A stretch of DNA of 43,145 nt. Source: Gnetum montanum (Eukaryota; Streptophyta; Gnetopsida; Gnetales; Gnetaceae). The stretch spans positions 190,615 to 233,759 of the forward strand of contig MNCI01038288.1 in assembly GCA_015680685.1 (NCBI GenBank), in the 5' to 3' direction. The translations under genes were made by a program, and so were the position numbers. The notes beneath the pieces were generated by a model, which ran no database searches, was not told the origin of the DNA, and was given only the letters and a program-made list of their open reading frames with translations. Positions 1 through 10,594 of the stretch are shown piece after piece (position 1 is the stretch's first letter; each line of letters opens with the position of its first letter).

Positions 1-184
1 GTTTTGTATATCCTTTCCAGTAAGTAAATTTTTCTTGAATTCATGTTCCAAGTCAATCATCCTTTTTGGAATAAAATTAGCTTTGGAATTTGATGACGTT
101 TCAGGTATCACTTGACCCTCAAATTATTGTTTATTTTTCATAAATCTTAGTACTTGATCATCATCTTCAAATACCTATAAATAT

Positions 185-650
185 CTTATATTATCTGGTA
201 CTGATGGCTGATGTTCTGCTTCAATCATGACATCTTTGTAACTCTCTAATAATTGCATATCCAATGTTGAAGCTGCCTTTGCCAAATCATCTACTATAAG
301 ATTCTCTTCTCTGTTTATATGCTCTATTTGGCAATGTTCAAATTGATCTAACATCTTACAAGAAAGTTGCTTATAATGTCTCAAGAACGAGCTCTTTACA
401 ACACAGTTACCTTTTACTTGTTCACAGACTAATCTTGAGTCTCATTTTATAATGATTTCTTTGATCTTTTTGTCTAGAGCTATTCTCATACCAATACATA
501 AAGCTTCATACTCAACCTTGTTGTTAGTACAAGGGAAAGATAAGTGAATTTCTTTGAGTATTTCAGGTGAATCATTCTTGAATATAACTATTCCAACTCC
601 CGCACCCTTTGAATTAGATGAACCATCAAAGTATAACTCCCATTTATCTT
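185..650 (-). pseudogene. RNase H domain (RVT_3 / archaeal-type) directly following protease
   Basis: The domain starts at DKWELYFDGSSNSKGAG (about 648-600) and continues with CTNNKVEYEALCIGMRIAL and HINREENLIVDDLAKAAS. The four acidic positions expected of RNase H are visible: Asp in FDG, Glu in VEYEA, Asp right after the TGA at 444-442, and the Asp pair before LAKAAS. The TGA sits where a Trp is usual, so it is probably a TGG-to-TGA change. The protein type is the RVT_3-like RNase H that plant Ty3/gypsy elements carry in addition to the ordinary RT-linked RNase H. Its place, joined to the protease in one open frame with no RT in between, is notable. Confidence 0.8.
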
Positions 651-779
651 CATTCTTTGATTGTTCTATTTTAAGACTACAAATTTCTTGGAGTGTACAA
701 ATTTTGTTTTCAACACCTCCTTTTTTAGCCATTTTACTTCGTTCATTTGAAGTAATATTATCTATCATCAAAGGTTCGC

Positions 780-1165
780 TATAGATGTAGATTTGATTTG
801 GTTCTCCTTTCCAAGGTAACCACATGTGAGAATTATCTGTTGATATGTAACCTGAGAAATTCTTCCTCCAACTTCTACTTAATAAAAGACTATGTGAATC
901 TGGTATGTCTGCCACTTGAATAGTTACTCTACTTCTAATGTGGGGTTCAGAAGCAATTCCCAATAGAACACTTGGCAGTTGACCCATAATCTTTACTCTA
1001 CTTTTGTCTACTTGAACAATCTTTCTGTTTATTTTTCAGGAATCAAACCAAGTTTCTTACATATGGATAATGGCATTATAGTAGACGTAGCTCCAGAATC
1101 AACTAAACAATTGTGTAAGTATTTATCCTTCAATTTCATTGTCAAAAGGAAATGAGGAGCTTCCT
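780..1165 (-). pseudogene. Retroviral-type aspartic protease domain of the left-edge element
   Basis: The catalytic DSGAT motif is encoded at about 1100-1086 (the DSG codons are 1100-1092), preceded by the hydrophobic stretch HNCLV and followed by STIMPLSICKKLGL. The C-terminal half, in the next frame, has ADIPDSHSLLLSRSW and a conserved TDNSHMWLPWKG block. Plant Ty3/gypsy proteases have this block after the active site. The two halves are separated by a one-nucleotide shift in the A5 run near 1035, so the domain is broken even though the catalytic residues survive. In an intact element it would cleave the gag-pol polyprotein. Confidence 0.85.
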
Positions 1166-2780
1166 TATCATATGAAGTCTTTAATTTCTCATCATTACTA
1201 GACACATAACTTAACTCTGATTCTCTAGCTCTCCTTTTACCTTTAATGAACTCTAAAGCGTTTCTTTGCTGATCTCCAATTGGAAGCAATTGGTAAAAGC
1301 TAATATTGGCTTTGACATGTTTAAGGTCTTCTATCAAATCATATTCTCCATCACCAATAAAGCTTGATCTCTTTATCCATTTATTAAAAGACTGATTTGG
1401 AGTGCTTTGCTCCACTTGATTGTCTTTACCTTTATTCTTATCCTTTATACTTGGGTCAAAAGCTCTTCTCTTAGTAGATGGATCCGTAATAACGTTTGGG
1501 GGTCTAGAAGTAGTTAGTCTTTCCTTTGATCGAAGATTATATATATTTTCCTCATTGTTATCGCATTCCTCATCTGATGACATATCTTCTTCAGAACTTA
1601 ATAGAGAAGAAGTATCGCTTGATCCATTGCTAGAAGATTTACTTGCATAATGAACACTAGATAACTCATTATCAGATTCAATATCAAGAAAGTTGGACAT
1701 AATAAGATCACTTTCATCCTCATCTTCTACTAACTTAGTGTCTTGATGTTTATGCTTTCTATTTTTCCTTTCTTCCTTGATATTAACTCTTGCCAATGCT
1801 TTTTCAAGCTTCACTATTTTGTTAGACATATCTCTCATTAATTGTCCTTTTTCAGATCCTACTCTTTCATGTTCTTGCTCTATCTTAACATGAGATGGAC
1901 CTGGTAAAGCTTTAAATTGAGCAAAATCTTGCATAGGAATCATAACTCTTTCTTCTCTTTTTTGAATTGCAATATTTTCTTCAGGATTCAAGTTCAACTA
2001 TTTTTCTAACTGTATAGCTTCACTAAAGTAGTCATTTAGTGTAGTTAAGTTTGGAGTTCTCCTTAACCAAATTGAAATGTTGGGGTTGACAGCCTTAAGA
2101 TAAGTTTCTTTAAGCATTTCTTCTGATGGCCTATATTGTCTTTGAAAGAGTCCACAAATTCGTTGAAACTTGATGTTGAAATCTCTAATTGACTCTTTAG
2201 CTCCTTGCTTAGCTTGTATCAACCCACAGTATAGTTGTTGTTGATCTAATTGATTACCAAACTGGGCCAAGAAAAGATTCTTCATGTCATCCCAACTTGT
2301 AATACTATTACTTGGTAAGTTTGAATACCAAATCTGAGCCATATCCTTTAGATTTGATACAAACAACCTACAAGCTTGATCTTCATGTTGAATGTTTGCA
2401 TGAGCTAAAGCTAACTAAAACATGTGAATATATTCTTCAGCTAAATAAGCTTTCCCAGGAATAAAAGGCTCAGGCAAATATTTGTAAACTACCTTATAAA
2501 TATCATTGTAATTTTGAAATCCTAATGGTGTAACTCCTTGCCAAGGATTTGCCATCCTATTCCTTTCAAATATTGAACTCTTAAACTTTCTAGATCTTCT
2601 CTTACGAATTGATAAACCAGATATAATTGGTGATCTTCTTGATTTTCTAGTTTTCACTCCACTACTTCTTCCAAATTCAGAAACTTTCTTCTATTCTTCT
2701 TCTGATGAAGAATCAGTCTTAGGATCTAGAATATCTTGTGAAACTTTGAAACTTTCCAAACTATCAATCTTCTTGGTCAT

Positions 2781-2900
2781 GAACTGAAAATAGTATCTAA
2801 TTTCTTAAGCCTTTAACAAAGAATTGTTGATGTACTAAAAGTATAAGACTTATGAACCTAGAAGCTTAATTTTTAGCCCTCCTTCTAGTGCCAAAAGAAC
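2781..2900 (-). other. Untranslated leader between candidate LTR and gag
   Basis: About 120 bp separate the candidate LTR edge (2901) from the gag ATG (2780). Read on the minus strand, the leader starts GTTCTTTTGGCACTAGAAGG. A primer binding site would begin at the TGG a few bases in, but I could not match what follows to a specific tRNA 3' end. Confidence 0.4.
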
Positions 2901-4319
2901 TGTTGGTGATCGTTTGGGATGCCACCGCCAACAAGTGTCCTCGAACAGGATTTAGGTGCCTGCTGATCTCTGGCAACACCATGGCCCAGATACCTCCAAA
3001 TTAACTCAGTAGTTAATGTGAGTATGTGTGTGTGCTGTTGTGGCATGCGGTTGTGAGAAATGTAATGATTTCATTGTGTGTAAACTACAAATGACTTACT
3101 TTAAAGAGATTCAGCCAACTTTGACAAGTACTGTGAGTTGTTGAAAATTTCCTATTTTATTCAACTACCTAGTCTATGCGGTCCTTATAATACCTACTTA
3201 TAACAAATAAAATTTTGCAAAAACATTTGAGCACAACTCCGCAATCTACTCCTAATTTTCCCCAGAGAAAGAGATAGTTCCACAAGAAAACTAGAAATAG
3301 AGCAAGCTTCGATGGAAATAAGTAGAAAAGAAAAGAAAGCAGATTTGTGTAGACCTCAAATATTTAAACAAGGTAAAATGACACGAGTAAAGACTTCACA
3401 ATAAAGCTATCCCAAATTCAATATCTACGAATTGTTCAAACTTCCAAGGCTCAAACAAGCAATATCTTCAAGACAATCCTATTATGCTACCAAAAATTGC
3501 TGTGTAAACTACCACATATGAGACTCCATTTTGACTAGATAATAGATGTCAACGATTGCATTCAAATAGAACCTTTAAAATACTTGACAATTTCTAATTG
3601 AAATACCACTAGAATTAACTTTAAAGATAAAAAGAAGCTATTCTGGTCCCATCAAAATACCAAAGATTTTCTGAACCCTCTTGACTACTGAATTGTTCAA
3701 CGGCATGACTACAAACAGAGGCTCTCTTACAACAATCCTAATAACAGTTCCCACACGTTGCACAATAATGAAATTTACTACTAAAATGCTCTTAAGGCTT
3801 TTAAACACAAGCGCTTCTATGGCAAAATTTTAATAGAAATTTCTATCAGGCAACAAGAACAATAAGAGCAATCTAAAAATCCCAAAATTACTTGCCAAGG
3901 ATGATACTATCTAAACCACTAGCTAAAGAATTTAAACAAAATAAAAAATGAAATGCATAACTCACAGGACCATGACAAAGAGGCTGAAATCTTTATTTTT
4001 AGCAAGCCATCTTACAAGCAATCGTTCACACTTTCTTCTTTACAAAATGCTCTTCTCCCCAAGACTCAAATTGTCTCCAAGTGAGAGCCCAAGTGCTAAC
4101 TAGTAGACTTCAAAGTGTGATGTATGAGACCCCAAGTGTGATGTGAGAAGTGATGATCCCCCCTTTTTCAATGTTCATCCCCCCCACCTTTTTATAGGGT
4201 TCAAAGGTAGGTAGGGAAGTTACAATTTCAAAAATATCCCAAAAATATCTCAAAAATATCTCACCTAACTTTTCTCCCAAGTAATTGGACTAACCAATTA
4301 GAAGATTCCTTGCCCAACA
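2901..4319 (-). repeat. Candidate 5' LTR of the left-edge gypsy element
   Basis: On the plus strand the block starts TGTTGG at 2901 and ends CCAACA at 4314-4319, a perfect 6-bp terminal inverted repeat of the TG...CA type. It sits just upstream of the gag leader and contains a TATA box in the right orientation (4197-4187). That would give a U3 of about 120 bp and a long R/U5, about 1.4 kb in all. The partner LTR lies outside the window, so boundaries cannot be tested here. No coding sequence was seen inside. Confidence 0.5.
4187..4197 (-). promoter_or_regulatory. TATA box of the candidate LTR promoter
   Basis: The minus strand reads CTATAAAAAGG followed by a G-run. It lies about 120 bp inside the LTR's U3 end and faces the gag frame. 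Transcription would be expected to start roughly 30 bp downstream, near 4160. Confidence 0.5.
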
Positions 4320-4600
4320 AGCTAGGAGAAAGTTATGTAGTTAGGGAGTTAGGAAGTTATGCATAAAATTAGGAGAATTTCATGCTAACATTAATACATA
4401 CTACAAATATTTAAAATTTTATAAACATTTTAACATTAATATTACAAATATTTTGTAGGTAGTAACTTATATAATAATATTTAAAAACAATAATGTTTTG
4501 AAGTCTTGGGATAATTAAATTAAAAAAAAGGTAAGTTTATAACCGGGGCTTCACACTTAGTGTATATGGGCTTCACACTTAGTGTATATGGTATTGTGAT
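4320..4600. other. AT-rich spacer with a 22-bp tandem duplication
   Basis: No gene was seen. The notable item is a perfect head-to-tail duplication of a 22-bp unit, 4547-4568 and 4569-4590, each beginning GGCTTCACACTTAG. It lies between the left-edge retroelement and a GC-richer block. Confidence 0.7.
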
Positions 4601-5830
4601 TATTTAAAATTTTATTTGATAAACTGCAACTCCGGTTTACCAGCATCAACCCAAAATATCTCCAAGACACCTATCTTGATATGGCTTTATGTCTTTGTTG
4701 CCGCATTCACCGGACTGGTATGCGATACCGAATGCATCGACATTGGACATGGCTACTATTTTGGAAGGTAGGTTGCAGGAGGAGTGAATGACATACCGCC
4801 TAAAAATTTGAAATAAGTATTTTGGAAGAAAAAAAGCCCTGTTGGCGAGGAAGTAACCTGCACAAATTATTGGAAGTTACAGGGACGAGCTAGAAACGCA
4901 CCTGTCGTTGGAACTACTTCTTTGCAACCTTTGTTCTCTAGCCATGGATTTTTGCAATGCACTCACAGCCAGACCTTTATGCAGGATCATTTTTGTAAAT
5001 GCGCACGGAATAATACGGATCAGAATGTTAAAACGCAGGTTCATATTTGGTGTTTTTCAGCGTCAGAAACCCTGAAGATCACCCTTCAATGGAACTATTT
5101 TCATATTGCACATTTTCAATGGAAGTAATCGCATTCCACAACTTTCTCGATTACGCCTCTTCAATGGTGGTGCCTCCAGCAACAACCTGCTCCCGAAATC
5201 CACGCCTGCAACGGTTGTCAACGACGACGAGGCGATGAATGCCCCGATGAAGCCAACATCTTTTGAAATCGAAGTTAGGGTTTCTTATACCTCAAGGATT
5301 TCTCCAGATCATGGCTACAACTAGGCAGAGATGAATGTTTTCTTTTTTTTCATCTATTTTTGAATCAATCCTAATGGAATTAGTTGACTGGGCTATGGGT
5401 ATCATTCTCAATAGCAGACATTGGTAGAGTCCTTTGTACCCATTTTCATGACTGCCGCGACTGCGTGTTTCTGTCAGTATGCATAAATAACGTCGTGCTG
5501 GTGCCGCTGCCACCCTCTCCTCCATCACCTTCGACCATAGCAAAAAAAAAATTGCCAAAAATCGCAAACCTTGCGGAGGTACACATGCCCTAGCGCATCG
5601 CGCTCATACCATGGTGAAAAATTCCGATGCTTTAATTTGTGCAATGCAACAAAAAAATCAACATCTCCATTCGGAACATGAATAAGGTTTATGCTTATCT
5701 TTTGACATCCTTCTCTTAGTCTACGGGAAAATTTATTAAAATCCCCATATGCTGAGAAATGTGTGACAAGACCTCTTAACACGAGATGCAGAGCCAGTGC
5801 CATCCTAATGTTACCATTGAGTCATATCCA
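4601..5830. other. GC-richer, gene-like block without an assignable product
   Basis: Base composition and CpG content are clearly higher than in the flanking retroelements, especially 5130-5600. Short open frames exist on both strands: plus 5106-5324 ending ISPDHGYN, minus 5567-5292, and minus 5803-5525. None has a domain I recognise and they overlap one another, so none is called as a gene. A leader-like AACCCTAAC occurs on the minus strand near 5275. The block may be the remnant or 5' region of a low-copy host gene, or a younger insertion. From 5830 to 5990 I see only AT-rich sequence. Confidence 0.35.
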
Positions 5831-5989
5831 TCTCTCTCTTTTTTAAAAAAAAGTAATAGAAATCAATACCTTTTTAGATTACATCTTGCCATTTTCAATA
5901 TTTGTATTGAAATATTTTGAAAATCTCAACCATCTCATGTCTTTGTTCCATAAAATAGCTAAAATTTTATATTCATCACCATTTTGATA

Positions 5990-7200
5990 ATTATTTCTTG
6001 CTAACTTTTGAATTGTGGGCCACTATAGGTAAGCTTTGATCATGAGTTGTTGTGTTCTTACTTATTAAAGGTCTAGGAACTAGGACAAGAAATGGTTCCC
6101 TAAGCTTTGGAGGATTAGCAACTTAGTGATTATGTTATGATGTTGAAGCCACTTAAGGGGGGACATGTATGATGAAAGGCTCCTTAGGGGCCAAAGGAGG
6201 TGGTACCTATAAAATGAATGGCTCTCTAGGCTTTGTGTTTTTGGATCATGATGATACTCCAATAATAAATGGTTCCCTAGGAGGTTTAGATTGCTTGGTT
6301 TCTATGAACAAGACTATAGTATAGGAGTTATTGTGTGATTTTGGAAAGTTAGGCTCATTCACTACCAACTATTCATGGTCTATTATCTTCTAGAGGTCAT
6401 CCTTTAATGCTAGGAAAAAATTGGTGTCATGGCCATCCATTTGATGATAACTGCAATACTTATCCTGTCTAAAGTACTTTGATAGCTTGGCATCACCTTT
6501 GTTAGCTATCATTAGGTCTCTAGCTATGTCACAAAGAAGATCATGCCTCTTACAAGCCTCTTTAGATAATTACTTATGTTGTATACAGTTATCTTTAAGC
6601 AACTGTTCTAGAAGCTTATAGGGCTTCATAGGAAACCTAATGTACTTAGACCTATCATTTTTTCCAAAGTTTTGTCTTGGTTGATTTGGGGTGTAAGAAC
6701 TGGATGGTTGCGATGATTCAAGGGATGTGTTATGTGATGGTGATCCCCACCTTTATCCTTGCATTGACTCTTTTCTTACTTCAGCCATAGTTATGTGTTA
6801 TTCCAAGCACATAGGTTGGATCATTGCTTGCCTTAGTAGCCTCCTCAATGTTCTTGGTTTGTTAGAGGGCTTGGCTTAGTGATCGGGGCTCATGGTAGTA
6901 CAACTTTGTCTTAATAAAGTCATTTACTAATCTCTTGTAGATGGCCAAGAGGTGGGTTTTAACAATAGGCTCTAGGATTTCATTAAGCATTGAGTTCCAC
7001 CTTTGAATGAATCTTTTGATGGGTTCAAGTGGCCCCAGCCTCACCTTCATTAGATGATCTAATGTGGCATCTAGCTTCAAGTTTTATCTAAATCAATTGA
7101 AAAATTGACTAATCAAATCCTCAAGGGAAGATATGGATCCTCTAGGCAAGGTTTAGTACCTATCTAGAGGCCTTTCCTTGAGGGACATGTGGAAAATCCT
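5990..7200 (-). pseudogene. Tat/Ogre-like gag and gag-protease linker, decayed (element 1)
   Basis: Read on the minus strand, 7190-6850 carries a gag core: MSLKERPLDRY, then SISSLEDLISQFF, then LDHLMKVRLGPLEPIKRF and FIKTKLYYHEPRSLSQAL. These are features of gag from the plant Tat/Ogre branch of Ty3/gypsy. Further along, 6458-6423 encodes YCSYHQMDGHDT, the Cys-His-type motif that follows gag in these elements. The segment 6285-6085 encodes a repeated short peptide around PREPFI. In-frame stops are common throughout. No protease active site, RT or integrase follows to the left before 5990, so the element is truncated. Its probable LTR is at 8602-10594. Confidence 0.75.
6085..6290 (-). repeat. 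Four short degenerate repeats encoding a PREPFI-like peptide
   Basis: The plus-strand word GGTTCCCTA and close variants recur near 6092, 6177, 6215 and 6270. On the minus strand they read as PREPFI, KPREPFI, PKEPFI and LREPF, each followed by a short Val/Pro-rich stretch. They sit in the linker between gag and the missing protease of element 1. Confidence 0.55.
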
Positions 7201-8579
7201 CAATATCATATGTGGCCAAGCTTGCAAAAAGAGGCGCTTAGACTCGAATATGACTAGATGTGCATTGGAATCCTCTTCACCATTGCATTGTGTGAAGTTT
7301 AGAATAGGTAATCCAATAAAAAAATATTATTTGAGGCACTATAGCACTTATAGGATCATCTTGATAGAAATCTAAAACCTTTACTGTCTAAGTTATGTTG
7401 GCCTTAAGTTTCTATAGCTCTTCGGTTAGGTCTTGGATCATTTGGAAGGCTTGATCCTAGCATTAGGACATCATTGTAGGCTGTGATTCTTGTGTTAATG
7501 GTTTAGGAGAAGGTTGTGAGACTTGGGACCTCAAAATAGGTTGTAGTATCAAAGGAAGAGGTTAAGTTATGGTGGTCATAGGTTGGCTAAACAAGGAGAA
7601 AGATGTTTTTGCTAGAACATGGGGCACAAAGGGAAAAAATGTGGTATGAGATGCTTGTGTTACTTGGAGTCCCAATGAGGGTCTTTCTAGTATGTCAAAA
7701 AGAGATGATGAAATAGACATCATCATGGCTAGGTGAATGAAGTTAGGTTGTGTGGAAAAGGGTATCTACAAGAAGAAGGAAGTGGATTGGGACATAGGCT
7801 GTGTCTAGTGTGTAGCAATGATGGATGTGGACCCAAACATGGTAGAATGGATAGGATGAGAGTTGGGCTGAGGGACTTGTCCCATTGATGAGGTAAGAAA
7901 TCTAGAGTTGGGTGTGGTTGTTTGGAAATTTGGATATTAGAAAAGACTTCTAGTAAAGGTGTCTAGCTCCTATTTGATCTCAAATTGATTTTTCTCCTCT
8001 TATGGATCCTTTGAGCTAATTTTCTCACTAAACTCATTAACTTCGATGAGCTGTATGAGCATTTATGCATAAAATTTTGTGAGGGGGATTTGGTCATAAA
8101 GGGATGGCATGTATTCTTTCCCATCTTAGCATATGATTTTGAATTGATTCTTACCATTAGATTCAAAGCATGGTATTAAGAGATCAACTTGTATCCTATC
8201 ATAGAGGAAGCTCTAGAACTCATCATTAATAATCACTAAATCTAGTCTTTTACCTCTTTGTCTAAGTGATTACCTTTGTTCTATTAATGCGAGGTCTTTC
8301 ACTTCATAAACACAAACTACATCTTGGCTAGATACACTATTTGCTAGGTTAAGAGGCAATATAATTGATCAACTAAAAGAAATTATGAAAGGTGGTGAAA
8401 ATGTCTTAATGAAGGTTAAATTAGTAGAGGAAAAATAAATTCTACCAAGTGGAATTCTTAAAATGATAAAAGGAACAAAAAATAATTGAAACATATTTTT
8501 TGGCTATAAATAGTAAGTGAGAGGTAAGGGAGGTATATCCCTTTATCCAAAATGTTGTTGTCAAATCCCAATCACACTT
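7201..8579 (-). other. Decayed 5' internal region of element 1
   Basis: This lies between the recognisable gag core and the probable primer binding site. Only short broken frames are visible, for example minus 8166-7963, basic and Lys/Ser-rich. It is probably the N-terminal gag part and leader of element 1, but I cannot assign it from sequence alone. Confidence 0.4.
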
Positions 8580-8597
8580 GACTAGCCAACAACACCA
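8580..8597 (-). other. Possible primer binding site of element 1
   Basis: On the minus strand this reads TGGTGTTGTTGGCTAGTC. Its first 11 bases differ from a tRNA-Asp-type site only by C-to-T changes. The last seven fit poorly, so the assignment is tentative. It lies 4 bp from the candidate LTR edge at 8602. Confidence 0.35.
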
Positions 8598-8601
8598 ACA
8601 C

Positions 8602-10594
8602 TGGGGAAAAAAGCAAAAGGAAAGGGGGTAAGATATAAAATCTTAACTTTTCTTCATAACATTGGTGTAGTGGGGGGTTTTACTTGTGGTAGTTTTTTCT
8701 TTTTTTTGTGGCTAAAAAAGCAAAGTGGAAACTTTGATTTTTCCAAAGATGATATTTTTTTTAAAAAAAAATTAGCAACATTGACCCTATTGGAAAAAAT
8801 TTATAGTAAGGGGTTTGGGTGGTTCAAGGGGATATGACATCCTAGTTAAGGTGGGTATGACACACATCAACATCGGGTGGTGTAACACCTACACTAGGGG
8901 GGTAACACCCACACTAAAGATGGAGAGGGAGGAATAAGGGGCATAAGATTAAAAATTTTATATCATCCTACATAGTGTTGGGGGATTACCCTTATGTTAG
9001 GTTGTAGGCAAACACCTAAAAATAAGATAAAAAATTTTATTTTCTTTGAAGGTTTTGGTCAGATGCTAATGTTTGCCTTAAAATTCATAGCAATTGTTGT
9101 GAAAATCATGAAAACCCAAATACATACAGCTTTCATGCTACACTTTGGTTGCAAGGTGGATGGGTTGTAATTTTGGATTTTTTGGTAGAAAAAGTGGTGA
9201 AAAGGTTTGGACATAGAACTTGGGTGGAGGCCCTCCTTTTAGGATCAGAAAACTATAGCGATTGAAAAATTTGGCTGTTGGAATACCAAAAATTTTAGCA
9301 CAACTTTAACCTTGAATCCCTAGGGCCTCCAAAATATGGGATCCAAGCTACCTTATATGGTTCAAAATATCATCCAAGAACTTAAAAAATGTAAAAAGAG
9401 AATAGAAAAATAAAAATGTAATGTAGATCTAAGAAAGTAAATGCACCAAAATGGAACAAATAAATCTATTTTGAACATAAATAAAATTGTAAACTTTATT
9501 TTAAAAGAAATAAATAATGGTTCAAGAAATATGTACAATATGTGCTTAGAATAGCACGGGGTTGACATTGGTGGTGGTTTAGATTCCATTGAAACCAATG
9601 GCTTCATGATCTGAATGTTTTGCAACATTCAATGCTATTGAACTATGCTACTCTTCACACTAGATCTGTAATGTTGCTGATGTAGGGAGGTGTAACAATG
9701 GCTATGGAGGTTCTATGGTAGGGGATTCGAGAAGCTCTATGCATCCTCAAAACTCTTGAATGCAAAAAAATGCCTAAAAATTGCAAAGTGTGAAAATGCC
9801 AAAATTGTGCAACCTATACATGGTGTTGGATGCTTGGTTTTATAAGCTTTTGGATCACTAATTTAGCTACAAAATGGCTGCAAATTGCTAACACATTGGC
9901 TAAAAATTTCTACTATGCTCAAGTGATGTGGGTGTCCAAATCAAGTGGGGTTACCAAATATGATAAGTGTCATATCCCCATGGTCAGTCCATTAACTGAA
10001 AATAGTAATGGGGAATGACATCCATGTTGGGGGGATGAAATCCACACTATGGGAATGACATCCATGGTAGGTTTGTCAACCCACATAGAGCCTTCCAACT
10101 ACAACATAGACATGCAAGATCCTCATTATAGTTGATGTTATGTTGAGATCTTGGCAATGATAGATCAGCATCAAGGGGATGACATCCATGCAAGGGGGAT
10201 CGAATTCACATTTGGGGGGGATGGCATCCGTGCTAGGGATAGGTGAGTTATATCCCCATGCATCCATGCTAGGGCTAGGTGAATTAGACCTTCATGTAGG
10301 TGTCTCCAATGTAGAAAATGTTATACGCCTCACAAAACCCATTAAAATGCCAATTTTGGCATCCCAAAAGGCATTTTTAACAATGCTCAAGCCCAAATAT
10401 AGATATTACATAGCTTTTTTCACTTAGGGGTTGAGGCTTTAACTACTTATGAGGCATTTGTTAGCTCCAAAAGTATAAAGTACATGAGATTTCATCTTCT
10501 ACATTGTAATCTTCACATTTATAATGAAATTTCATCTTAGGTTTCATGGGATGGGGATTACAAAGGTTACAACATGAAAATTTTGTGGCGTTCA
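8602..10594 (-). repeat. Family-T LTR, copy 1 (probable 5' LTR of element 1)
   Basis: The stretch from about 9240 to 10594 is homologous to 19190-20681. Shared landmarks include the block around 9330 and 19245 (CCTAGGGCCTCC versus CCCAAGGCCTCC) and the TATA region. At the right end, similarity stops abruptly at GTTCA (10594) and TTTCA (20681). The left edge at 8602 (TGGGG) is set by the possible primer binding site. Near the right end the sequence holds several degenerate copies of a GACATCCATG-type word (10017-10290). About 2.0 kb in all, with no coding content. The part left of 9240 has no visible match in copy 2. Confidence 0.55.
9836..9847 (-). promoter_or_regulatory. TATA box in family-T LTR copy 1
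   Basis: The minus strand reads GCTTATAAAACC, about 750 bp inside the U3 end. The same place in LTR copy 2 also has a TATA box (19904-19894), which supports it as the element promoter. Confidence 0.45.

Larger units (their letters stand above)
1..2780 (-). pseudogene. Ty3/gypsy gag-protease-RNase H polyprotein, decayed, left end outside window
   Basis: This is a retrotransposon polyprotein read right to left from a candidate ATG at 2780-2778. The gag part (about 2660-2000) has the capsid-like helical core, for example AQIWYSNLP and SWDDMKNLFLAQF. An acidic, serine-rich linker follows (about 1990-1190), then the protease and RNase H described separately. The frame is nearly continuous. In-frame stops lie at 2693-2691, 2417-2415 and 2000-1998 (all TAG), 444-442 (TGA), 177-175 (TAG) and 126-124 (TAA). 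One single-base frame change falls in an A-run near 1035, inside the protease. I saw no zinc knuckle in gag and no reverse transcriptase between protease and RNase H. RT and integrase, if present, would lie beyond position 1. It is not expected to be translated intact. Confidence 0.85.

Noticed and set aside
1035-1045. Programmed minus-one frameshift between the two protease halves
   Set aside because: The shift falls in the middle of a domain in a decayed element, at an A-run with no heptameric slip pattern I could justify. A simple indel is more likely.
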